This document shows, piece by piece, positions 46,322-53,960 of a stretch of DNA of 64,000 bases; position 1 is the stretch's first letter, and the number at the start of each line of letters is the position of its first letter. The stretch is taken from NCBI RefSeq assembly GCF_014636865.1, contig NZ_BMER01000005.1, forward strand, positions 417,640-481,639, written 5' to 3'. Source of the DNA: Parapedobacter pyrenivorans. GTDB lineage: Bacteria > Bacteroidota > Bacteroidia > Sphingobacteriales > Sphingobacteriaceae. The translations under genes were made by a program, and so were the position numbers. The notes under the pieces are model-generated. The model ran no database searches. It worked only from the letters and a program-made list of their open reading frames with translations, and was not told the origin of the DNA.

Positions 46322-47098
46322 TTACTCGGCGTTAAAATTCCAGGAATTTAGCTCGGGTATGGCATGATGAGCGGTCATATCAAACTGTACCGGCACAATG
46401 GAGGTATAGCCGTTTTGCAGCGCCCAAACATCTGTGTCTTCCCCGCGGTCTCGCAATTGAAATACACCGGTAAGCCAATAATAGCTGCGGTTACTGGGGT
46501 CTGTCCGCTCATCAAACTCTTCTGCCCACTTTGCATCGGCCTGTCGGCAAATCTTTATTCCTTTAATTTCGTCTACCTTTGGAAAGTTTACATTGAGCAG
46601 CGTTCCTTTGGCTAGGCCGTTTGCCAACACCTGTTGAGTTATGCTTCGAATATAGGGCCTGCATTTCGAGAAGTCAGCGTCATACTCCAAGTCGTCATAA
46701 GAAAATCCAATTGATGGAATTTCTTCAATGGCACCCTCTACGGCTGCCGACATCGTGCCGGAATAGAGTACGTTAATTGAATTATTAAGCCCATGATTAA
46801 TCCCTGATACGCAAATGTCAGGTTTCCTACCCTTAAACACTTTGTTTACGGCAAGCTTTACACAATCAACCGGGGTGCCGGAGCACTTGTACATTTCTAC
46901 ATCGGGATAAATATAGATACGGTCGATACGAAGGGGTTTACCAATGGTTATGGCATGTCCTGTGCCAGACTGCGGCCCCTCAGGCGCAACCACCGTTACT
47001 TCACCGATTTTTTGCATTTCTTCGATCAATACTTTGATGCCGGGGGCGGTAATGCCATCATCATTGACGACCAGTATGGTCGGCTGTTTCTTTGCCAT
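46322..47098 (-). CDS. surE: 5'/3'-nucleotidase SurE
   Basis: The 258-residue metal-dependent phosphatase acts on nucleoside monophosphates. The metal motif VNDDGI is at the N-terminus, with PEGPQSGTGHAI and SGINHGLNNSINVLYSGTM following, all typical. It heads a surE / small membrane protein / mqnD unit. The upstream hairpin at 47117-47150 belongs to csbD. Confidence 0.96.
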   Translation of the reverse strand: MAKKQPTILVVNDDGITAPGIKVLIEEMQKIGEVTVVAPEGPQSGTGHAITIGKPLRIDRIYIYPDVEMYKCSGTPVDCVKLAVNKVFKGRKPDICVSGINHGLNNSINVLYSGTMSAAVEGAIEEIPSIGFSYDDLEYDADFSKCRPYIRSITQQVLANGLAKGTLLNVNFPKVDEIKGIKICRQADAKWAEEFDERTDPSNRSYYWLTGVFQLRDRGEDTDVWALQNGYTSIVPVQFDMTAHHAIPELNSWNFNAE

Positions 47099-47116
47099 GG
47101 GGCTAAGTTAAAAAGA

Positions 47117-47150
47117 AAAGCGTTACGGGCAGTGATACCCGTAACGCTTT
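47117..47150 (-). terminator. Terminator downstream of csbD
   Basis: A perfect 13-bp stem (47117-47129 with 47138-47150) with an 8-nt loop is followed on the minus strand by a T-rich run (CTTTTT). It lies between csbD and surE. Confidence 0.8.
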
Positions 47151-47170
47151 CTCTGATTTTTTATTCGTGG

Positions 47171-47356
47171 TTATAGCCTGTTTAGCCAGTCGACTACTTC
47201 GTCGCGTGCCTTGCCCGTTTTTTTTTGAATGCGGCCGATTAATTCGTCTTCTTTGCCTTCTTCGTACAACAGATCATCATCGGTCAAATCAGCATACTGT
47301 TGTTTGGCCTTTCCCTTCAACTCATTCCAAGTTCCTTTTAACTTTAAATTGCTCAT
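47171..47356 (-). CDS. CsbD family stress-response protein
   Basis: The 61-residue hydrophilic protein fits the CsbD pattern: [23 protein letters not shown], then [22 protein letters not shown]. Family members are small, abundant, stress-induced proteins of unknown mechanism. It is a single gene with its own strong terminator. No TAnnTTTG box is visible upstream, so an alternative sigma factor may drive it; this is inference. Confidence 0.93.
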   Translation of the reverse strand: MSNLKLKGTWNELKGKAKQQYADLTDDDLLYEEGKEDELIGRIQKKTGKARDEVVDWLNRL

Positions 47357-47440
47357 TATGTTCTTTTTTTAGCGTTATTACTAAATATTAAACAATGGGA
47401 TGTCATAAAAGTTTGCAGCGGTGTGGGGGAAAGACTAAAA

Positions 47441-47471
47441 AAAATGGCCACCCAATTTGGGTGGCCATTTT
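47441..47471 (-). terminator. Terminator downstream of the OmpA-family gene
   Basis: A perfect 13-bp stem (47441-47453 with 47459-47471) with the loop AATTT is followed on the minus strand by a run of Ts. It lies 27 bp after the stop codon of the OmpA-family gene. Confidence 0.88.
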
Positions 47472-47497
47472 ATCAGCAACCGTTTTAACGGATTTGC

Positions 47498-48892
47498 TTA
47501 GTTTTTGATTTCAACACGACGGTTGATTACACGGCCTTCTTCGGTTGCGTTAGAAGCAATCGGAGCAGATTCGCCGAGCGCTTGAACGTTTACCTTAGCA
47601 GCGTCTACGCCAGAGTTAACCAAGTATTGTTTTACTGAGTTTGCACGGTCTCTAGACAAGTTCAGGTTGTAAGCTTCAGAACCTTCTGCAGAAGCATGGC
47701 CGTCTAATGTAACGGTTGCACCGCTTTCACGCAGTTCGGAAGATAACCGATCAAGGATAGAATAAGATTCTGTCTTTAATACAGAGCTATCAAATTCAAA
47801 CTGGATATTCTGGTAGTTACCTGTTGCTTGCTTTACTTCAGGCTCAGGGAACTTGATTGGGCATCCTGCGCCATCAACTTGAGTGCCTGCAGGTGTGCCT
47901 GGGCATTTGTCGAATTTGTCAGATACACCGTCACCATCTTCGTCACGGCTCAACTCGTCAACAAGGCCTTCCAAAGTAGAAACACGTTGTTTCAAAGCTT
48001 CAAGCTCGTTGCGCAATGAAGGATCTTTCAACTCATCATACAAAGTAGACACTGGGTTGTGCCAAGTCAAATCTGGTTTTGAAGAAGAACCCAAAGAGAA
48101 TTCTAAACCAGCATAAGTGTACGAGAATTTGTCATTGGCAGCACGGTTAGCAACTGGGCCAAACAAGGCTTTGTCATCAACAAAATTCATGGTGTAACCC
48201 AAATTCAATGCTACGCGATCAGATAATTTGAACTTCACGCCAACGCCTACAGGGATGTAGGTTTCACGTTTGAAATCACGGTCGCCTGTCAAATTACGCT
48301 CACCAGGATATTCTTCACCCCAACCACCTTTGTTATCCCAAGCACCGGCTGAACCGTCTGCATCAGTATAAGCAACTGGGTTGAACGCAATCACGCCGTA
48401 ACCTACGCTTGCATAGAAATTAACGGCATTTTCACGACGCAGGAAGTCGATGGTAGCCAATTGGAATACACCATTCAAGCTAGCTGCATATTGTACTGAC
48501 GTCTCCGCAGATTGGTAAGAGGCACCTGCAGCACCGCCGTTTGCAGCATCGAACAACATGTTGTGTCCTACACCATTGTTATTGTAGGTGAAAATCCGTC
48601 CACGGTTACCAGCCGCTTCCAAACCAAACCAGCTTGATAGTTGCTTACGAACGGTGATACCGTAGTATTCGCGAAGCTTGTACTCGCCAAAACCAACTTT
48701 TTGGTTAAAGGCATTGGATCCACCGATAATGACTGAAGGCGTGGTAAAACCACCATTGACACCGATAGACCATGTCCTGTATTGGGATCTTCCTCCAAAT
48801 ACAGTCGGCTCCTGTGCCTGTGCCGTATCAGTCAGCCCGAGGGCCGCTACAAGCGAGCAAGCAACTGCCGTTTTGATTGTAGAATAATTCAT
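47498..48892 (-). CDS. OmpA family outer-membrane protein
   Basis: The protein has 464 residues from the ATG at 48892, which starts a signal peptide ending near DTAQAQ; the longer frame runs into the promoter. An N-terminal beta-barrel (about 30-290) is followed by a short coiled coil (ELEALKQRVSTLEGLVDEL) and a calcium-type repeat (DEDGDGVSDKFDKCPGTPAG). The C-terminal OmpA domain (about 350-464, DGHASAEGSEAYNLNLSRDR) binds peptidoglycan. It has a strong promoter and terminator, consistent with an abundant structural porin. Confidence 0.95.
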   Translation of the reverse strand: MNYSTIKTAVACSLVAALGLTDTAQAQEPTVFGGRSQYRTWSIGVNGGFTTPSVIIGGSNAFNQKVGFGEYKLREYYGITVRKQLSSWFGLEAAGNRGRIFTYNNNGVGHNMLFDAANGGAAGASYQSAETSVQYAASLNGVFQLATIDFLRRENAVNFYASVGYGVIAFNPVAYTDADGSAGAWDNKGGWGEEYPGERNLTGDRDFKRETYIPVGVGVKFKLSDRVALNLGYTMNFVDDKALFGPVANRAANDKFSYTYAGLEFSLGSSSKPDLTWHNPVSTLYDELKDPSLRNELEALKQRVSTLEGLVDELSRDEDGDGVSDKFDKCPGTPAGTQVDGAGCPIKFPEPEVKQATGNYQNIQFEFDSSVLKTESYSILDRLSSELRESGATVTLDGHASAEGSEAYNLNLSRDRANSVKQYLVNSGVDAAKVNVQALGESAPIASNATEEGRVINRRVEIKN

Positions 48893-48940
48893 ACTCTTGT
48901 TTTTTTTAAGGTTAAAAATTTTTAATTGTCTAATTTTTCG

Positions 48941-48970
48941 CAAAAATAACCAATAGTTTGATTCACGCAA
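48941..48970 (-). promoter_or_regulatory. Promoter of the OmpA-family gene
   Basis: On the minus strand a TTG (48968-48970) is followed by a 19-nt spacer and TATTTTTG (48941-48948). The predicted leader is about 40 nt. Confidence 0.6.
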
Positions 48971-49259
48971 TATTTGCAAATACTATTCCAGTTTTTTCCT
49001 TTTCTATGATTTTATAAAAAAAATCATAGAAAACCTACTTTAAGACTGGTTGTGAAAGAACCTATTCTCTTGTTGTTCAATTATTTATGCTGATGCCTGT
49101 GGTTTGTGATGAAACTACAGGAATGCATAAAACTGTTTTATTTACTACCCAAAAAGCCCTTGACGTATTCTGAAACTTCGTCGGCCATATCCCTTTCAAA
49201 ATGTCCATTTTAATGGTCAGTCGGGTAGAAACGGTGTAAATCTAGGGATTAATCGTGTC

Positions 49260-49300
49260 GATTCCTAAAAAAACAAAAAGATTTTGTTTTTTTAGGAATC
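49260..49300 (-). terminator. Long hairpin downstream of the PiT transporter gene
   Basis: A perfect 19-bp inverted repeat (49260-49278 with 49282-49300) around the loop AGA. It begins GATTCCT and is A/T-rich inside. It lies 24 bp after the PiT stop codon on the minus strand, where a terminator is expected. Confidence 0.75.
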
Positions 49301-49323
49301 GGACGGCAAAGCGTATTAAGTGA

Positions 49324-50334
49324 TCAAAATAAGTAATGGATGACTACGTATGTTGTGCCTGCTAATACGGCCGATACCGGGATGGTCAGTACCCATGCCC
49401 AAAGTAGGCTGATGGTGACTCCCCATCTAACAGCGGATACGCGTTTCACTACCCCAACTCCGATGATTGAACCTGTAATGGTATGTGTGGTGGATACCGG
49501 AATCCCAAAGTGTTCGGTGATACCCAAAGTTACCGCAGCGGCGGTTTCAGCACCGACTCCTTCCAGTGCATTCACTTTGGTGATCTTGGTGCCCATCGTC
49601 TTTACGATCTTCCAACCGCCACTCATTGTACCTAGCGCAATAGCAGCATAGCATGTAAGTGGAATCCACTCGGGCATCGGGTCTCCCGTTTGGAGGTAAC
49701 CGCCAGCAACCATGGCCACAAAAATAATCCCCATTACTTTTTGGGCATCATTGCCTCCATGTGCAAAGCTTAATGCCGCTGAGGAGACCAGCTGAAGTTT
49801 TTTGAACCACCACTCTGCCGTGGAAGGTTTGGCTCGTTTGGATATGTTAATAATGAGTAGGGTGATGACAACCGCAATGAACATCCCGATCAAAGGCGCC
49901 AGTACAATAAAAGAGATGATCTGCAGCGTTGCCCCCACGTTGATTGCACCGATGGTACTGTCACCCAAGATGAAGGCGTGTGTCATCCCGGCGCCTGCGA
50001 AGCCGCCAATCAGTGTATGGGAAGAGCTGGACGGTACGCCATAATACCACGTGAATAAGTTCCAACCAATCGCGGCGATTAATCCAGCAAAAATTACTTC
50101 CAGTGTAATGTATTCTTCCAGTACCGTCTTCGCGATGGTATTGGCCACTTTATGGTCCGTAAAATAAAAGTATGCGGCAAAATTGAACGTCGCAGCCCAG
50201 AGTACCGCCTGAAAAGGAGACAATACCTTTGTCGATACAATGGTGGCAATGGAATTGGCAGCATCGTGAAAACCGTTAATGTAATCAAATGCGATGGCTA
50301 AAATGATAACGATAACCAATAAGGTGGTAACCAT
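49324..50334 (-). CDS. pit: PiT family inorganic phosphate transporter
   Basis: The protein has 336 residues from the ATG at 50334; the longer frame adds a hydrophilic lead into the upstream gene. It has about ten membrane helices. The duplicated family signature appears as DYINGFHDAANSIATIVSTK near the start and as GVGAETAAAV and GIPVSTTHTITGSIIGVG in the second half. It carries phosphate (probably as a metal-phosphate complex) with protons. It lies 20 bp after the DUF47 gene, its usual partner. Confidence 0.95.
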   Translation of the reverse strand: MVTTLLVIVIILAIAFDYINGFHDAANSIATIVSTKVLSPFQAVLWAATFNFAAYFYFTDHKVANTIAKTVLEEYITLEVIFAGLIAAIGWNLFTWYYGVPSSSSHTLIGGFAGAGMTHAFILGDSTIGAINVGATLQIISFIVLAPLIGMFIAVVITLLIINISKRAKPSTAEWWFKKLQLVSSAALSFAHGGNDAQKVMGIIFVAMVAGGYLQTGDPMPEWIPLTCYAAIALGTMSGGWKIVKTMGTKITKVNALEGVGAETAAAVTLGITEHFGIPVSTTHTITGSIIGVGVVKRVSAVRWGVTISLLWAWVLTIPVSAVLAGTTYVVIHYLF

Positions 50335-50354
50335 ATACGCTATGAGTTTTAAAT

Positions 50355-51002
50355 TTAAGCGTTCTTCACTAAAATGCTTTCCAGTACGTTGGCCACGTCC
50401 TCGCATTTATCGGTAGCGGTTTCCATGGCAGATAGCACCTCTTTGTATTTGATGAGCACAATAGCATCTTTTTCGAATTCGAATAATTCACCCACTGCTT
50501 TATCGAAAATATAATCGGCTTTATTTTCAATGCTATTTATACGTACGCAGGAATCAGTGATGTTCCGAATATTCTTTAAGTTGCGTAGTTCATGCACTGC
50601 TTTTGCCACATCTTCCGTTGCTTCCAAAATCAAATCAGCCATTTCAATAATCGGGTCCGTGATTTTTTCCACTTTATACAGGTCGATTCGATTAGAAGCA
50701 CCATGTATGAAATCCGCAACGTCGTCTAATGAACTGGTCAATGTATGGATGTCTTCACGGTCAAAAGGCGTGATGAAATTTTTGCCCAATTCCAAATGGA
50801 TTTGGTGGGAAATATCATCCCCCCGATGTTCCAAATCTTCTATCTTTCTGCATAACTCTTTCCGTTTGCTGGAATCAGGGAGATTCACCAGCTCCTTAAG
50901 TAGCTTCGCCATATCAATGAGATTGCTACTGGCCTGTTCAAACAAAGGGAAAAATTTCTTGTCTTTAGGGACGAAATACTGGAATATGCTATTGAGCGAC
51001 AT
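50355..51002 (-). CDS. DUF47 (PhoU-like) accessory protein of the phosphate transporter
   Basis: The 215-residue all-helical protein has PhoU-like heptads (LVNLPDSSKRKELCRKIEDLEHRGDDI) and belongs to DUF47, usually encoded beside PiT transporters and thought to regulate them from the cytoplasm. A TATTTTTG box (51020-51027) lies 17 bp upstream, preceded by an 11-bp-phased repeat array. Confidence 0.94.
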   Translation of the reverse strand: MSLNSIFQYFVPKDKKFFPLFEQASSNLIDMAKLLKELVNLPDSSKRKELCRKIEDLEHRGDDISHQIHLELGKNFITPFDREDIHTLTSSLDDVADFIHGASNRIDLYKVEKITDPIIEMADLILEATEDVAKAVHELRNLKNIRNITDSCVRINSIENKADYIFDKAVGELFEFEKDAIVLIKYKEVLSAMETATDKCEDVANVLESILVKNA

Positions 51003-51019
51003 AAGGCAAAATATTTATG

Positions 51020-51075
51020 CAAAAATATAACGTTAATGTTAACTTAATGTTAAGTAAAAACTCACTTCATGTTAA
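51020..51075 (-). promoter_or_regulatory. Promoter and Pho-box-like direct repeats of the phosphate transport operon
   Basis: On the minus strand TTAACA occurs at 51070-51075, 51048-51053 and 51037-51042, in register at multiples of 11 bp (22 and 11). The last two read TTAACA-N5-TTAACA, the arrangement of the B. subtilis PhoP box. The -7 box TATTTTTG (51020-51027) follows 9 bp later and no TTTG -33 element is present, so an activator may replace it. Confidence 0.7.
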
Positions 51076-51076
51076 G

Positions 51077-52108
51077 TTAACCGTTCGCTTTTTCCAATGT
51101 AAACGCGAAAGTGGATCCGACGCCCTCGGTGCTTCTGACATTGATGGTTTGTTCATGTGCCTCGATGATATGCTTTACGATGGAAAGCCCTAATCCAGAT
51201 CCGCCGATCTTTCGCGATCGACTTCTGTCTGTACGGTAAAACCGCTCAAAAACCCGAGGCAGATTTTTTTCCTCAATGCCGATACCGTCATCCGTCACTT
51301 CGACCAAGACGGTTTCAAATAGTTCATATATTTTTATATCGGTATGTCCCTTTGGTTTTCCATACTTGATGGAGTTACTGATCAGGTTGACAAATACTTG
51401 CCTCATTTTCTCGCGGTCTGCTCGCACCATCATCGGATACTGGTATTTCTCTTTAAACACCAGCGTGATTTGATGCCCAGCTGCTTTGTCTTCCATTGAC
51501 TCCAGTACTTCTTTGATCAGTGGGCTTAGATCAAATTTCTGATAATTGATGGGTACTTGTCCACTTTCCAGCTTCGATATTTCGTCCAGGTCCTTGATGA
51601 GAAATGTAAGCCGATCAAGATTCCGTGACGCTTTCATCAGAAACTGGGTGGCCATCTCAGGGTCATCCTGCATCATGCCATCTTGTAGCGCATCTACGTA
51701 ACCTTGGATAGCAAATAATGGTGTTTTAAATTCATGGGAGATATTGGAAAGAAATTCACGACGGAACTTTTCTTGCTCTTTAAGCGTGTCGATTTCTTTT
51801 TTTTTCTCCTTTGCCCAATCTCTTACCTGCTGCTCCACATCGTTGATTGGATCGTCGCTCATCTTTTCGCCTAAAGCGTCTTTCAGATCTTTCCCGAGTT
51901 TGAGATTATGGATAAGTTTGTAAATGAGCTTGATTTTACTATATATATAGCGTTGAAATAGGTAGTAGAATGCGAAAAAGCTAACGGCAAACGATATAGC
52001 AAATGTAATGATGAAATGTTGCCAGCTGTGTTGAAAATAGAAATTCACACAGGCAATGGAGAGCCCCACTGCACACGCGTTGATGAAAACAAGCAGGATG
52101 AACCTCAT
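51077..52108 (-). CDS. PhoR-like sensor histidine kinase
   Basis: The 343-residue protein has two N-terminal helices (about 3-25 and 31-52) with almost no periplasmic loop, then a linker with a coiled coil. HisKA holds His125 in SNISHEFKTPLFAIQGY. The ATPase has NLISNSIKYGKPKGH, DDGIGIEEKNLPRVFERFYR and GGSGLGLSIVKH. This layout is typical of PhoR. No response regulator gene adjoins it. It lies 15 bp after psd and directly before a Pho-box-like array and phosphate transport genes. Confidence 0.92.
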   Translation of the reverse strand: MRFILLVFINACAVGLSIACVNFYFQHSWQHFIITFAISFAVSFFAFYYLFQRYIYSKIKLIYKLIHNLKLGKDLKDALGEKMSDDPINDVEQQVRDWAKEKKKEIDTLKEQEKFRREFLSNISHEFKTPLFAIQGYVDALQDGMMQDDPEMATQFLMKASRNLDRLTFLIKDLDEISKLESGQVPINYQKFDLSPLIKEVLESMEDKAAGHQITLVFKEKYQYPMMVRADREKMRQVFVNLISNSIKYGKPKGHTDIKIYELFETVLVEVTDDGIGIEEKNLPRVFERFYRTDRSRSRKIGGSGLGLSIVKHIIEAHEQTINVRSTEGVGSTFAFTLEKANG

Positions 52109-52123
52109 GATAACAGCTAGTCA

Positions 52124-52783
52124 CTAGTCGAATCGCCCCAAGGTAGTAAGTCCCCCGGAGACTCGATCCCCGATTTTCACGTCTATTTTGGTGCCTAGCG
52201 GAAGGAAAACATCTACCCGCGATCCAAATTTGATGAATCCGAATTCTTTTCCCTGTTCTACTGCTATGCCTTCTTGCACATACCAAACGATGCGCCGGGC
52301 CATTGCACCCGCTATTTGACGAAAAAGTACTTCCTTTCCGGCTTCGGTACGAACCGCGATGCTGGTCCGTTCATTAAGCGTCGAAGACTTTGGATGCCAT
52401 GCAACCAAATATTTTCCCGGATGATACCGGAAGAAAGTCACTTTTCCGCTTACCGGATTACGATTGATATGTACATTAATAGGAGACATGAAAATGGATA
52501 CCTGTATGCGTTTATCTCGGAAATATTCCGTTTCTTCCGTCTCTTCAATCACCACGACCTTGCCGTCTGCAGGACACAGAATCGTATTCCCGTCGGTTAC
52601 GACGCGCCTAGTAGGGCTCCTGAAAAACTGTAAGACCGTGACAAATAACAGGAATGAAAGAACATATACCGTCCAAACCAAAAACGTATTATCGGAGGCG
52701 AAATAATGAACCAAGGCGTTGGCCACAAAAATCACCAGTACTACGATTGCGATGCTGGTATATCCTTCTTTATGGATGGTCAT
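52124..52783 (-). CDS. psd: Phosphatidylserine decarboxylase family protein
   Basis: The 219-residue membrane enzyme makes phosphatidylethanolamine from phosphatidylserine. Two hydrophobic helices (about 10-50) precede the catalytic part. The self-cleavage site that yields the pyruvoyl cofactor is the Gly-Ser of IKFGSRVDVFLP (about 185), as in short-form enzymes. FMSPINVHINRNPVSG is a further family motif. A TATATTTG box (52802-52809 on this strand) lies just upstream. Confidence 0.93.
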   Translation of the reverse strand: MTIHKEGYTSIAIVVLVIFVANALVHYFASDNTFLVWTVYVLSFLLFVTVLQFFRSPTRRVVTDGNTILCPADGKVVVIEETEETEYFRDKRIQVSIFMSPINVHINRNPVSGKVTFFRYHPGKYLVAWHPKSSTLNERTSIAVRTEAGKEVLFRQIAGAMARRIVWYVQEGIAVEQGKEFGFIKFGSRVDVFLPLGTKIDVKIGDRVSGGLTTLGRFD

Positions 52784-52822
52784 TTTTAAAAATTAATGGG
52801 ACAAATATACAGATAAGAAACA

Positions 52823-53947
52823 TTACATGCCTTTTTCACGTTGGATAGTTACGTCAAAAAATCGCAATTTGTGTGCGATGACGTCGGGGAACACTTCGGC
52901 GGTCACGGTGAGTTTGTCTTCGATGTATTCACCATTTGCATACGACGGGAACCAGAATGCTAGCAAACTAAGACCCTCCAGTAGTAAGTCCGCGTATCTT
53001 TTGGTGCCAAACGTGGTTTTTGGCTCGATGCTGCCCGGCTCACCGTTTTTCTTAACCGTTACCGTGAATTCAATGGTCAATGGGTCGGGTATTTCGCTTA
53101 CCTCACCCTCAAACCAATTTTCTAAATATTCCGACAGGTACCCGGTGAACCCTGTATTTTCATCTATCGTACAGCCTTTAGCAATCATTGCCTCCGCCCT
53201 GATGAAAACTTCCAGGGGCAATATGTCATATCTCGGCGCATCGGCAAACTCTTCATCGGAGTATATTTCATAACCCTGCACAAATTTTCCGTGCTGGTAG
53301 AACTCGTACCCAGCATTCTGCTTTTTGCCATCGGCAAATACGTAGTCGATGCCCCAATTACCATGTGCACGGCCGTCCACTATTTTCCCCTTGCGGTTGT
53401 ATCGGACGTAGCCAAACTCGTTGTAGCCATCGGCAGCGACCCCAAACTCGTACCTTCCGTTGCCATTGGTAACCCGCTGCCTGCCGTGCTGATCCCAAAA
53501 ATTAAGAATACGCCTTTCCCCGTTGTCGTAGATCACTTCAAGCAATGGCATCCCATCAGGATAGTAGAATTTCCAAAGACCGTGAGGCGCATCCTGAACA
53601 TAAGAAACCTCCCACTTCAGTTGCCCGTTAGGATGATAGGCCTTAAAATCGCCTTCTTTTCTGCCATCTCGGAAGTTCCCCTTAAGAATCGCCCTTCCTC
53701 GACTATCAAAATCGGTAAATTCACCGATGAACTGCTGTTGTTGAAAATTGTATTGACCAACACGCTCGATCGTTTTGAATTGGCAGTGTTTGTCTACCAA
53801 GTAATAGTGATCGTCATAGAAAAAGCGTGTGATGTCATCGGAGACTTTCTCATAAAACACGGCCTTCCGAACCATCGAGTCTAAATCATTAGCAAGCGCT
53901 AACGATGGTATAATCAGCAGCAAGCTTATTAATAGCCGTAATTTCAT
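52823..53947 (-). CDS. Exported MORN-repeat (YwqK-like) protein with TonB-C-like end
   Basis: The protein has 374 residues from the ATG at 53947, which starts a signal peptide ending near SLALAN. The middle (about 80-230) has MORN-type repeats (GNFRDGRKEGDFKAYHPNGQ, DAPHGLWKFYYPDG). The C-terminal about 100 residues (FTVTVKKNGEPGSI, then LLEGLSLLAFWFP) resemble the TonB C-terminal fold found in many exported Bacteroidota proteins. Function is unknown. It lies 13 bp after polA. Confidence 0.78.
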   Translation of the reverse strand: MKLRLLISLLLIIPSLALANDLDSMVRKAVFYEKVSDDITRFFYDDHYYLVDKHCQFKTIERVGQYNFQQQQFIGEFTDFDSRGRAILKGNFRDGRKEGDFKAYHPNGQLKWEVSYVQDAPHGLWKFYYPDGMPLLEVIYDNGERRILNFWDQHGRQRVTNGNGRYEFGVAADGYNEFGYVRYNRKGKIVDGRAHGNWGIDYVFADGKKQNAGYEFYQHGKFVQGYEIYSDEEFADAPRYDILPLEVFIRAEAMIAKGCTIDENTGFTGYLSEYLENWFEGEVSEIPDPLTIEFTVTVKKNGEPGSIEPKTTFGTKRYADLLLEGLSLLAFWFPSYANGEYIEDKLTVTAEVFPDVIAHKLRFFDVTIQREKGM

Positions 53948-53960
53948 AGTACGTTTCGTG

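Larger units (their letters stand above)
48893..49323. other. Gene-free region between the OmpA-family and phosphate transporter genes
   Basis: These 431 bp hold the OmpA-family promoter near 48945, a 13-bp AT-rich inverted repeat at 49001-49032 (loop ATAAAA), and the 19-bp hairpin at 49260-49300. I see no open frame or RNA gene in the rest. Confidence 0.6.
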
